NCBI RefSeq assembly: GCF_903853455.1
Contig: NZ_CAINTR010000114.1
Coordinates: 91,093-155,092 of the forward strand
DNA: 64,000 bases
Source of the DNA: an uncultured Magnetospirillum sp.
Lineage (GTDB): Bacteria; Pseudomonadota; Alphaproteobacteria; Rhodospirillales; Magnetospirillaceae
Direction: 5' to 3'
The position numbers and the translations under genes are program-made. The notes under the pieces were generated by a model. The model did not search any database. It had not been told where the DNA came from and saw only the letters and a list, made by a program, of their open reading frames with translations. Positions 36,625 through 45,328 of this stretch are shown here, piece by piece. Every line of letters starts with the position of its first letter. The stretch's first letter is position 1.

Positions 36625-39411
36625 CTATTCGGCAACGCTGGCGCGAAGGTAGTTGCTGCGGCTGACCTGCACCGCCGTCACCTTGTATTCCGGGCAATTG
36701 GTGGCCCAATCCGATTGATCGGTGGTCACCACGTTGGCGCCGGTCACCGGGTGGTGGAAGGTGGTGTAGACCACGCCCGGCGGCACCCGCTCGGTGATGC
36801 TCGCCCGCAGCGTGGTGGCGCCCATGCGGCTGGCCAGCGACACCAGATCATCCTGGGAGACGCCCCGTTCCTCGGCGTCGTGAGGGTGGATCTCCAGCAC
36901 GTCCTCCGGATGCCAGGCCACGTTGTCGGTCCGCCGGGTCTGCGCCCCCACATTGTATTGGCTGAGGATGCGTCCGGTGGTCAGGATCAACGGGAAAAAG
37001 CGCGAGGTCTGTTCCTTGGTGGGGACGAACTCGGTAAGCACGAACTGCCCCTTGCCACGGGCGAAACCGTTGATGTGCATGATCGGCGTGCCGTCGGGGG
37101 CGCCGTCGTCGCAGGGCCATTGCAGGCTGCCGACCCGGTCCAGCCTTTCGAAGCTGACGCCCGTGAAGGTGGGGGTGACACGGGCGATTTCCGCCATGAT
37201 TTCGGCACCGCTGTCCCAATGCATGGGATAGCCCATGGCGGTGGCGATGGCGGCGGCGATCTCCCATTCCTGCATGCCCTGTTTGGGAGCCATCACCGGG
37301 CGCACCCGATTGATGCGCCGCTCGGCATTGGTGAAGGTGCCGTCCTTTTCCAGGAACGAGGTGCCAGGCAGGAACACATGGGCATAGGCCGAGGTTTCGT
37401 TCAGGAACAGATCCTGCACCACCAGGAACTCCAGCGACTCCAGCGCCGCCGTCACATGAGTGGTGTTCGGGTCCGACTGAGCGATGTCCTCGCCTTGCAC
37501 GAACATGCCCTTGAAGGAGCCGTGCAGAGCCTCCGTGAACATGTTGGGAATGCGCAAGCCCGGTTCGGCATCCAACTCGCGGCCCCACACCACCTCGAAC
37601 AGGGCGCGCACGGCATCGTCCTTGACGTCGCGATAGCCGGAGAATTCGTGCGGGAACGACCCCATGTCGCACGATCCCTGCACGTTGTTCTGGCCGCGTA
37701 AGGGGTTCACCCCCACGCCCTCGCGGCCGATATTGCCGGTGGCCATGGCCAGATTGGCGATCCCCATAACGGTGGTCGAGCCTTGCGAATGCTCGGTCAC
37801 GCCCAGGCCGTAATAGATGGCCCCGTTGCCCGCGTTGGCGTAGAGCCGCGCCACGTCGCGCACCTTGGCGGCGGCGACGCCGGTGACGGCCTCCAGGGCT
37901 TCGGGGGAATTGTCGGGCCGGGCGACGAAGTCGGCCCATTGACGGAAGTTCTCCGCGTCGCAGCGTTGGGCGACGAAGTCGGTCTTGACCAGGGTCTCGG
38001 TGACGATCACATGCGCCAAGGCGTTGACCATGGCCACATTGGTGCCGGGCTGCAGTTGCAGATGGTGGTCGGCCGCCACATGCGGGCTTTTCACCAGATC
38101 GATGGCGCGCGGGTCGATCACCACCAGCTTGGCCCCTTGGCGGATGCGTCGCTTCATGCGCGAGGCGAAGACCGGGTGGCCGTCGGTGGGATTGGCGCCC
38201 ATGACGACGATCACATCGGCCTTGTCGACGCTCTTGAAGTCCTGGGTTCCCGCCGAGGTGCCGAAGGTCTGCTTCAGTCCGTAGCCGGTGGGGGAATGGC
38301 AGACGCGGGCGCAGGTATCGACGTTGTTGTTGCCGAAGGCGGCGCGGATCATCTTCTGCACCGCGTAGACTTCCTCGTTGGTGCAGCGCGACGAGGTGAT
38401 GCCGCCGATGGACTTGACGCCGTGACGGGCCTGCACCTGCTGGAGACCACGCGCCGCATGGGCGATGGCCTCGGTCCAGTCCACCTCCCGCCAAGGATCG
38501 GTGATGCGCTCGCGGATCATCGGCTTGAGCATGCGGTCCTTGTGGCTGGCATAGCCCCAGGCGAAGCGGCCCTTGACGCAGGAATGGCCCTCGTTGGCGC
38601 CGCCGTTCTTGGACGGCACCATACGGACCACGGTGTCGCCCTGCATTTCAGCGCGAAAGCTGCACCCGACGCCGCAATAGGCGCAGGTGGTTTCCACCGC
38701 GTGTTCGGGCTGGCCCTGGCGGACCACCGCCGTCTCGATCAGGGCGGCGGTGGGGCAGGCCTGGACACAGGCGCCGCAGGACACGCATTCCGATCCCATG
38801 AAGTCGGCGGCGGCGCCCGGCATGACCTGCGAGGCGAAGCCCCGTCCGGCGATGGTCAGGGCGAAGGTGCCCTGAATTTCCGAGCACGCCCGCACGCAGC
38901 GCGAACACACCACGCATTTGGCCTGATCGAACTGGAAATAGGGGTTGCTGCCATCCTTGATTCCATCCAGATGGTTGGCGCCATCCAGGCCGTAGCGCAC
39001 CCGGCGCAGCCCCACCGCTCCGGCCATGTCCTGCAATTCGCAGTCGCCGTTGGCGGCGCAGGTCAGGCAATCCAGCGGATGGTCCGAGATGTAAAGCTCC
39101 ATCACCCCCCGGCGCAAGGCGGCCAGGCGCGGCGTATTGGTGGACACGGCCATGCCCTCGGCCACCGGCGTGGTGCAGGAGGCCGGCGTGCCCTTGCGGT
39201 CGCTGATCTCGACCAGGCATAAACGGCACGACCCGAACGGCGAGACCGTGTCGGTGGTGCAGAGCCTGGGGATCATGATCCCCACCTCGGCCGCCGCCCG
39301 CATGATCGAGGTGCCTTCCGGCACCCGCACGCCATGGCCGTCGATGGTCAGGCTGACCTGGAGGGGGGCGTCGCTTTTCGGCGTACCGAAATCCTTGGAT
39401 TTCAAGTTCAT
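36625..39411 (-). CDS. fdsA: NAD-dependent formate dehydrogenase alpha subunit
   Basis: A 928-residue catalytic subunit oxidising formate to CO2. Order: 2Fe-2S ferredoxin domain with C51, C62, C65, C79; a His/Cys cluster domain with H111, C115, C118, C124; two 4Fe-4S clusters at about 166-220; the molybdopterin-domain cluster with C243, C246, C250, C278; the Mo domain with catalytic C371 in VCHSPTGYGL; and a C-terminal MGD-binding domain (YNVGAQTRRTDNVAWHPEDV). All expected cysteines are present. This is the soluble, NAD-linked FdsA type rather than the membrane FdnG type. It follows fdsB in a tight operon (13 bases). Confidence 0.96.
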   Translation of the reverse strand: MNLKSKDFGTPKSDAPLQVSLTIDGHGVRVPEGTSIMRAAAEVGIMIPRLCTTDTVSPFGSCRLCLVEISDRKGTPASCTTPVAEGMAVSTNTPRLAALRRGVMELYISDHPLDCLTCAANGDCELQDMAGAVGLRRVRYGLDGANHLDGIKDGSNPYFQFDQAKCVVCSRCVRACSEIQGTFALTIAGRGFASQVMPGAAADFMGSECVSCGACVQACPTAALIETAVVRQGQPEHAVETTCAYCGVGCSFRAEMQGDTVVRMVPSKNGGANEGHSCVKGRFAWGYASHKDRMLKPMIRERITDPWREVDWTEAIAHAARGLQQVQARHGVKSIGGITSSRCTNEEVYAVQKMIRAAFGNNNVDTCARVCHSPTGYGLKQTFGTSAGTQDFKSVDKADVIVVMGANPTDGHPVFASRMKRRIRQGAKLVVIDPRAIDLVKSPHVAADHHLQLQPGTNVAMVNALAHVIVTETLVKTDFVAQRCDAENFRQWADFVARPDNSPEALEAVTGVAAAKVRDVARLYANAGNGAIYYGLGVTEHSQGSTTVMGIANLAMATGNIGREGVGVNPLRGQNNVQGSCDMGSFPHEFSGYRDVKDDAVRALFEVVWGRELDAEPGLRIPNMFTEALHGSFKGMFVQGEDIAQSDPNTTHVTAALESLEFLVVQDLFLNETSAYAHVFLPGTSFLEKDGTFTNAERRINRVRPVMAPKQGMQEWEIAAAIATAMGYPMHWDSGAEIMAEIARVTPTFTGVSFERLDRVGSLQWPCDDGAPDGTPIMHINGFARGKGQFVLTEFVPTKEQTSRFFPLILTTGRILSQYNVGAQTRRTDNVAWHPEDVLEIHPHDAEERGVSQDDLVSLASRMGATTLRASITERVPPGVVYTTFHHPVTGANVVTTDQSDWATNCPEYKVTAVQVSRSNYLRASVAE

Positions 39412-39424
39412 GTCCGTGTCCTGG

Positions 39425-40975
39425 TTAGCGCTTCGCCCCGACGGCGAAATCCTCGGGGAAATGGCGAAGCGCGCTTCGTACCGGCAGCGGCGTCAAGCCG
39501 CCCATGGCGCACAGGGAGCCGTCGGCCATCACCGTGCAGAGGTCTTCCAGCAGGGCCAGATTGTCGGCCACGTCCTGGCCGGCGATGATCTTGTCCAGCA
39601 CCTCGCGCCCCCGCACCGCGCCGATACGGCAGGGCGTGCACTTGCCGCAGGATTCCTCGGCGCAGAAGTCCATGGCGAAGCGGGCCTGCCTGGCCATCCG
39701 CACGGTGTCGTCGAACACGACGATGCCGCCGTGCCCCAGCATGGCGCCGCGCGCCGCCATGGCCTCGTAGTCGGCGGGCGTGTCCAACTGATCCGCCGGC
39801 AGATAGGCCCCCAGCGGGCCACCCACCTGCACCGCCCGCAGCGGCCGCCCCGACGCGGTGCCACCGCCGAAACGATAGATCAGGTCATGCAGGGAAACCC
39901 CGAAGGCCAGTTCCACCAGGCCGCCCTGCTTGATGTTGCCGGCCAGTTGGAACGGCTGCGTCCCGTGCGAGCGACCGGCGCCGAAATCGCGATAGAAGGC
40001 CGCTCCCTTGGCCAGGACCACCGGCACCGAGGTCAGGGTGAGGACGTTGTTGATCACCGTGGGCTGGCCGAACAGGCCCTCCAGGGCGGGAAGCGGCGGC
40101 TTGGCGCGAACCATGCCGCGCTTGCCCTCCAGACTTTCCAGCATGGCGGTTTCCTCGCCGCACACATAGGCGCCGGCGCCGACGCGAACATCCAGGTGGA
40201 AGTCGCGATCCGATCCATGGATGTGGTGGCCCAGCCAATCCTGGGCATAGGCGCGGCGAATGGCCTCACGCAGGGTCGCCACCGCATGGGGATATTCCGA
40301 GCGGATGTAGACGTAGCCCTGGGTCGCTCCCACCGCCAGGGCGGCGATGGTCATGCCCTCGATCAGCAGGAAGGGATCACCCTCCATGATTATGCGGTCG
40401 GCGAAGGTGCCACTGTCGCCCTCGTCGGCGTTGCAGCAGATGTATTTCCGGTCGGCCGGGGCATTCAGCACGGTGTTCCATTTGACGCCGGTGGGAAAAC
40501 CGGCGCCGCCGCGCCCGCGCAGACCCGACTGGGTCACCTCCTCGACGATCTGCGCCGGGCTCAGCGACAAAGCCCGCTCCAGGCCGGCGAAGCCGCCATG
40601 GGCGCGGTAGTCCTCCACCGAGACCGGGTCGATGACGCCGCAGCGGGCGAAGGTCAGACGGTTCTGATGTTTCAGATAGAAGATCTCTTCGGTCGGCCCG
40701 TGCCCCAAGGGGTGAGGTTTTCCCGTCAGAAATCCGGCGTCGAACAGATCCGCCACCGCGTCGGGGCTGACCGGGCCATAGGCCACGCGGCCCCGCTCGG
40801 TCACCACCTCGACCAACGGCTCCAGCCACAGCATGCCGCGGCTGCCATTGCGGATCAGACGGAGGGGAATGTGGCGGGCCTCGGCCTCGGCGGCGATGGC
40901 CTGGGCCACCTCGTCGGCGCCCATGGACAAGGCGGCGGCATCGCAGGGCACGTAGACGGTGACGGGGCCGCTCAT
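39425..40975 (-). CDS. fdsB: NAD-dependent formate dehydrogenase beta subunit (NADH/FMN)
   Basis: A 516-residue NuoF-like subunit with an N-terminal thioredoxin-like region that passes electrons from FdsA to NAD+. Seen: GLRGRGGAGFPTGVKW (NADH/FMN site), YICCNADEGDSGTFADR, GAGAYVCGEETAMLESLEG and the 4Fe-4S motif EESCGKCTPCRIG. Start ATG at 40975 overlaps the fdsG stop by 4 bases (ATGA), an indication of translational coupling. Length fits FdsB (about 520). Confidence 0.95.
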   Translation of the reverse strand: MSGPVTVYVPCDAAALSMGADEVAQAIAAEAEARHIPLRLIRNGSRGMLWLEPLVEVVTERGRVAYGPVSPDAVADLFDAGFLTGKPHPLGHGPTEEIFYLKHQNRLTFARCGVIDPVSVEDYRAHGGFAGLERALSLSPAQIVEEVTQSGLRGRGGAGFPTGVKWNTVLNAPADRKYICCNADEGDSGTFADRIIMEGDPFLLIEGMTIAALAVGATQGYVYIRSEYPHAVATLREAIRRAYAQDWLGHHIHGSDRDFHLDVRVGAGAYVCGEETAMLESLEGKRGMVRAKPPLPALEGLFGQPTVINNVLTLTSVPVVLAKGAAFYRDFGAGRSHGTQPFQLAGNIKQGGLVELAFGVSLHDLIYRFGGGTASGRPLRAVQVGGPLGAYLPADQLDTPADYEAMAARGAMLGHGGIVVFDDTVRMARQARFAMDFCAEESCGKCTPCRIGAVRGREVLDKIIAGQDVADNLALLEDLCTVMADGSLCAMGGLTPLPVRSALRHFPEDFAVGAKR

Positions 40976-41448
40976 GGCTGGACGCCCTCCGCTTCGGCCA
41001 TGAGCGCACCCAGACGGGATACGGTCATGCGGCCGATCAGGCGACCATCCACCATGACCGACGGCCCCAGGGCGCAATTGCCCAGGCAATAGACGGCCTC
41101 GATGGTGAAGGCGTCGTCGGCGGTGGTTTCGCCGAGGGAAAGGCCCAATGTCGAGGCAAGACCATCGACCAACGAATCCGATCCCTGGGCTTGGCAAGCC
41201 TCCGCGACACAGACCTTGACGACATGACGCCCGGGCCGGGTCCGCCGGAAATCATGATAGAAGCTGATCACCCCGTGGATATCCGCTCCCGACAAATTCA
41301 GACTTTCAGCCAGCAGCGGCGTAGCCTGACCGTCGATATAGCCGAACTCTTCCTGGAGAGCGTGCAGGATGGGCAACAGCGCCCCAGGCAGGGACCGGTG
41401 GTTGTCCACGATAACGCGCGCGCGTTCCGCATTCCATGCGGTGGTCAT
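40972..41448 (-). CDS. fdsG: NAD-dependent formate dehydrogenase gamma subunit
   Basis: A 158-residue NuoE-like 2Fe-2S protein. Seen: LLPILHALQEEFGYI, IHGVISFYHDFR, the cluster cysteines in VCVAEACQAQG and YCLGNCALGPSVMV. First gene of the fdsG-B-A-fdhD operon. Start at 41448 (MTTAWNAERAR), with GGGAGG about 10 bases upstream; a frame extension to 41472 is less likely. No promoter with clear boxes was found upstream. Confidence 0.93.
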   Translation of the reverse strand: MTTAWNAERARVIVDNHRSLPGALLPILHALQEEFGYIDGQATPLLAESLNLSGADIHGVISFYHDFRRTRPGRHVVKVCVAEACQAQGSDSLVDGLASTLGLSLGETTADDAFTIEAVYCLGNCALGPSVMVDGRLIGRMTVSRLGALMAEAEGVQP

Positions 41449-42068
41449 TGATCGGCATCCTCCCGGCGACACATTTGTTCTGATTCAGTCTGGGATGGCG
41501 TCGCGATAAAGCTCGCAGTAAAGCGACACGGCACCGAACTGGTATGTGTGCCAGCGTGAAGCAGAACTCAAGGCCATTTCAAATACGAAATTTCCATGCT
41601 GCGACAGCAAAAGGCTATCGATACCGCCCATTTGGGCAGGACGGTGCCATCGGCTACGCAATGCCGTTCCCGCGCCAAGGCCAGCAGATAGGAGAACTTC
41701 CGAAACATGCTCTCCCCATGGGATGAAGGCGGAACTCATATCCATGATGTGTGGCGGCCCGCCGGCCGTCCAGCCTTCATTCTCATGTGGTGGCGACCCG
41801 TTGCCGGAACATCGGGCTTGGTCCTTCTGCCGCCAGCGTCTGGTCGCGCGGTCAATTGCTTGACGTGATCCAAATTCCAGGGCCGTCGTGGACGCTGTTT
41901 CGTTACGTTACCAATTTCCAGTTCCCCGTCATGCTGCCGTTACAATCCAGTGCCAATATCGCCCCCATATGGTCGAGACATGGTTGGGATGGCGCCTGGC
42001 GACATGAACATACGATCCTTGCTTGCGATGACATCGGCCGTGGGCCTCGATCACGACGGCGTCCGCGC
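41449..42068. other. Intergenic region, no gene recognised
   Basis: 620 bases between divergent fdsG and the TPR-sulfotransferase gene. It must hold the fds promoter. An 86-codon minus-strand frame at 41485-41745 has lower third-position GC than its neighbours, no Shine-Dalgarno and no recognisable family. The plus-strand frame into the sulfotransferase stays open from 41751, but no start there has support. Confidence 0.4.
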
Positions 42069-43772
42069 ATGACAGCTCCTGCCGCCGTGATCGCTCCCAA
42101 TCTTGCCGCCCGTTTGGAACGGGCGCAGCGCAAGGCCCTGGATTTCCAGACCACCGGCCAGGAGTCGCGGGCCGACAGGCTGTATCGTCGCATCCTGCGC
42201 ATCGCTCCCTCCCATTTCGGCGCCCTGGCCGGACTTGGATTGCTGCGGGAGCAGCAGGGGCGCATCGACGAGGCCGAGGATCTGATCCGGCAGGCGGTCG
42301 CGCAGCAGCCGGGGATGGTGCCGTTACTGGTCAAGCATGCCCACCTGCTGGCGCGGCAGTTGCGCTTCGACGAGGCGGTGGAACGATTCCGTCAGGCTGT
42401 CGCCCTCGACCCACGGGACAGCACCATCCACAACGAGTTGGGCATGGCGCTGCATGGCCTTGGCCAACTTTCGGAGGCGGAGCGCCATTTTCGCGCCGCC
42501 CTCGACCTGTCGCCCGACCATGCCGACGCCCACAACAATCTCGGAACCACGCTGCGGCAATTGAATCGCCACGACGAGGCCACCGTTCATCTCCGGCGAG
42601 CGACGGAATTGACCCCAGCCTCGTCCGCCGCCTGGAGCAATCTGGCCAAGACGATGATGGAGGTGGGACAAGTGGATGAGGTGGTCGAGGCCCTGGAACG
42701 GGTCATCGCCATGGCCCCGGACAAGGCTCGTTACTATCGCAGCCTGTCCGAGGCGTGGCGTTTCACCCCCGGCGACCGCCATCTGACCGCCCTGGAAGAG
42801 ATGGCGCGGAATGTGGAGTCGCTGCCGGCTGACAGCCGCATCGAAATCCACTTCGCCATGGCCAAGGCCATGGACGACATTGGGGAGTACGGACGCGCCT
42901 TCGACCACCTGCTGCAGGGCAACCGGTTGAAGCGGACTTCGATCGCCTACGACGAGGACTTCTTCTTCGAGCAGTTCGAGCGCATCCGAGCCGCCTTCAC
43001 CCCCGAACTGATCGGCCGACTGGGCGGCCTCGGGCACGATTCCGCCGAGCCGGTGTTCATCCTTGGCATGCCGCGCTCGGGCTCGACCCTGGTCGAGCAG
43101 ATCCTCGCCAGTCATCCCGCCGTGGCGGCGGCCGGCGAACTCGACACCTTCTCCCAAACGGTGGGCGCGGTGCTGGGACCGCGTTTTCCCGCCGACATCA
43201 CAGCTCCGGATCTCCAGCGGGTGGGGGCGGCCTATCTCGACGCGGTGCATCTCGAGGTGCCGGGAAACACAGCAAGGGCGGCGATACGCTTCACCGACAA
43301 GATGCCCGTCAATTTCGTTTTTGCCGGCCTCATCCATCTTGCCCTGCCGCGAGCCCGCATCATCCATACCCGCCGCGATCCGGTCGATACCTGCGTGTCG
43401 TGCTTTTCCAAGTTCTTCGTCAACTCGCAGCCCTTCGCCTGGGACCTTGGCGAGCTGGGCCGCTATTGGCTGGCCTACGACGCCCTGATGCGGCATTGGC
43501 GTCAAACCCTGCCCCCCGAAGTGCTGCTGGAGGTCGATTACCAGGCGGTGGTCGACGATCTCGAAGGCCAGGCCCGCCGGCTGCTGGCCCATTGCGGCCT
43601 CGACTGGGACCCCGCCTGCCTCGATTTCCACCGCACGCCCCGGCCGGTCCGGACGGCAAGCTGGGCGCAAGTGCGCCAGCCGATCTATCGCAACGCGGTC
43701 GGCCGCTGGCACGCCTACGACGACCGGCTGGCGCCGCTGCTGGAGGCCCTCCAGGGCAAGGGCCGGCAATAG
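42069..43772 (+). CDS. TPR-repeat sulfotransferase
   Basis: A 567-residue protein. Residues about 15-260 are TPR repeats (LYRRILRIAPSHFGALAGLG, HNELGMALHGLGQLSEAERH, AHNNLGTTLRQLNRHDEAT). The C-terminal half is a P-loop sulfotransferase with the PAPS-binding FILGMPRSGSTLVEQILASH and the IIHTRRDPVDTCVSCFSKFF region. Such proteins sulfate surface or exopolysaccharide acceptors, or proteins; the target is unknown. Start placed at 42069 (MTAPAAVIAPN), after which the protein becomes family-like. No partner glycosyltransferases are adjacent. Confidence 0.82.
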   Translation: MTAPAAVIAPNLAARLERAQRKALDFQTTGQESRADRLYRRILRIAPSHFGALAGLGLLREQQGRIDEAEDLIRQAVAQQPGMVPLLVKHAHLLARQLRFDEAVERFRQAVALDPRDSTIHNELGMALHGLGQLSEAERHFRAALDLSPDHADAHNNLGTTLRQLNRHDEATVHLRRATELTPASSAAWSNLAKTMMEVGQVDEVVEALERVIAMAPDKARYYRSLSEAWRFTPGDRHLTALEEMARNVESLPADSRIEIHFAMAKAMDDIGEYGRAFDHLLQGNRLKRTSIAYDEDFFFEQFERIRAAFTPELIGRLGGLGHDSAEPVFILGMPRSGSTLVEQILASHPAVAAAGELDTFSQTVGAVLGPRFPADITAPDLQRVGAAYLDAVHLEVPGNTARAAIRFTDKMPVNFVFAGLIHLALPRARIIHTRRDPVDTCVSCFSKFFVNSQPFAWDLGELGRYWLAYDALMRHWRQTLPPEVLLEVDYQAVVDDLEGQARRLLAHCGLDWDPACLDFHRTPRPVRTASWAQVRQPIYRNAVGRWHAYDDRLAPLLEALQGKGRQ

Positions 43773-43779
43773 TCTGGGA

Positions 43780-44202
43780 TTAAATCAGACCTTCCTCGGC
43801 AAGATGGTCCGTCATCTCGCGGTCGGTCGAGACCATTTCAAGCACCAGGTCGGTGAGAGTGGTCTTGTCGCTGCCGGAGAAGCCCTCAACGCCATCCCCG
43901 AAGGCCGTGCGGTTACAAAGCCCCGCGATCCGAGCCAGGAAGCCCACATGCATTTGCCTGTGCGCGTCGATGTGCTCCGCGTATTTCTGGGGCGGAAGAC
44001 GGTCCATCAAGCCGTCTTCACGCGTGAAATGCTCGTCCGCGAAGCGAAAGAGGTGGACGACCTTCTCATGGAGGTCGGGCTGATCCTTGGACGAGCAAAG
44101 CGCTGCCTCGATATCCTGCACGATTTTGAGCAAGGCGGCGTGATCGGCGTCGATCTCCGCGATGCCCAAAGCCATCTCATCCGACCATGTGACGATCCGC
44201 AC
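43780..44202 (-). CDS. Bacteriohemerythrin
   Basis: A 140-residue four-helix oxygen-binding protein with a di-iron site. Ligand motifs in order: IAEIDADHAALL, FRFADEHFTREDGLMDRL, YAEHIDAHRQMHVGFL and a final STDREMTDHL. The start is taken as GTG at 44202 (VRIVTWSDEMALG), preceded by GGAGGAG; an upstream ATG at 44238 is possible but adds a non-family tail. Hemerythrins are common in magnetotactic and other microaerophilic spirilla, in oxygen sensing or delivery. Convergent with the sulfotransferase gene, 7 bases apart. Confidence 0.9.
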   Translation of the reverse strand: MRIVTWSDEMALGIAEIDADHAALLKIVQDIEAALCSSKDQPDLHEKVVHLFRFADEHFTREDGLMDRLPPQKYAEHIDAHRQMHVGFLARIAGLCNRTAFGDGVEGFSGSDKTTLTDLVLEMVSTDREMTDHLAEEGLI

Positions 44203-44436
44203 GCACTCCTCCGGCAGTAATGTGTCCCGGCACCCCACCGCTTAGCCGACATAGGTTCCGCCCTGCCAAGCACGCCATTATACAACGGCTGCCGCCTGAT
44301 CCTATGGCATCTGTTACGATCTGTTACCATTTCGAGGGAACGCCGACAGCTTTACGTCAGGGTGGGGACCTAATCTGGCCTCATGCCGTCCATGAAAGGG
44401 CGGAATGATGATGATCCCCAGAAAAGGGAGATAACC

Positions 44437-44919
44437 ATGTCCATCTCTTCGGTATCGTCCAGCCAGAGCGCCAATCAGGCTGCGTTCCAGCAACGCAAGG
44501 CCGACTTCAGTTCTTTGTCGAGTTCCCTTCAGAGCGGCGACCTTGCCGGGGCGCAGAGTGCGTTCACCACGCTTCAGCAAGATCTCCAGGGCTCCTCCAA
44601 CGCCTCGAAGCTGACGAGCGACCCCAATTACCAGGCGCTCCAGACCGCGCTGCAAAACGGCGACGTCTCCGGGGCGCAGAAGGCCTTCTCCTCGCTGCAG
44701 CAGGACGTTCAGGCCGCCCACAAGGGGCATCACCACAAGCAAGGCGCGGCCCCGACCGCCGCAGGCGGCAGTGCCGCGACACCGGATGCCGACGGCGACA
44801 ACGGCGCCAGCCAAGCCGCCACCCTGGCCACCCAGATTCAGACGGCCCAAGCCGCGGCGGCCACGTCCACGGCGACGACCGCGACGACCCCGGGGACCTA
44901 CGTCAACATCAGCGCGTGA
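44437..44919 (+). CDS. Two-repeat helical protein with Ala/Thr-rich tail, function unknown
   Basis: A 160-residue protein. Two copies of a 30-residue helical unit stand at about 20-50 (SLSSSLQSGDLAGAQSAFTT then LQQDLQ) and about 63-95 (ALQTALQNGDVSGAQKAFSS then LQQDVQ). A His-rich HKGHHHKQ follows, then an Ala/Thr-rich tail. No signal peptide or membrane helix. The Shine-Dalgarno AAGGGAG is 6 bases before the ATG. The repeat type occurs in uncharacterised proteobacterial proteins; no function known to me. Confidence 0.75.
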   Translation: MSISSVSSSQSANQAAFQQRKADFSSLSSSLQSGDLAGAQSAFTTLQQDLQGSSNASKLTSDPNYQALQTALQNGDVSGAQKAFSSLQQDVQAAHKGHHHKQGAAPTAAGGSAATPDADGDNGASQAATLATQIQTAQAAAATSTATTATTPGTYVNISA

Positions 44920-44992
44920 CCATCATTGCCACCGGCTCGGGACATCGCCCCGAGCCGGCGGACGCGCCACATGAATAAAATGGGCGAGAACA

Positions 44993-45328
44993 ATGGATAT
45001 CTCCGGCGTCACAGGGACAGGTGCTTCGTTCGGAACCGCGTCCACGACCGCGACGACGACGACGCCCTTTCAATCCCCCTCTTCAGGGGGCTCCTCGCCC
45101 ACTTCCAACGCCCTCTACTATCCCAGCCCGATCACCACCGTCGATCCCGTCACCGGAGCCTTGATCCAGGAATGGCGCGACCCCAACAGCGGCGACGAGC
45201 TGTACCAATCGCCAACTCGGGCGGCGCTGCTTTATGGTAAGGCGCAGGACCCGACGGGAACCTCGACGACCTCGAATGGCGGCCAAACCGGAAAGCAGCC
45301 GGGCAGCGGCGTGTCCCAGCTTACCTGA
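44993..45328 (+). CDS. Low-complexity hypothetical protein
   Basis: A 111-residue Ser/Thr/Pro-rich protein with one compact conserved-looking block at about 46-84: TTVDPVTGALIQEWRDPNS and ELYQSPTRAALLYGKAQ. The block recalls FlaG-like or beta-strand dimerisation motifs, but I cannot name a family. It follows the two-repeat protein by 73 bases and probably shares its transcript. The last 8 bases overlap the end of the convergent gene at 45321. Confidence 0.65.
   Translation: MDISGVTGTGASFGTASTTATTTTPFQSPSSGGSSPTSNALYYPSPITTVDPVTGALIQEWRDPNSGDELYQSPTRAALLYGKAQDPTGTSTTSNGGQTGKQPGSGVSQLT

Noticed and set aside
41485..41745. 86-codon minus-strand frame upstream of fdsG
   Set aside because: Lower third-position GC than neighbours, no ribosome binding site and no family; more likely non-coding promoter region.
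44202..44238. Upstream ATG of the bacteriohemerythrin
   Set aside because: The added 12 residues are unlike the family; GTG 44202 has GGAGGAG placed correctly.
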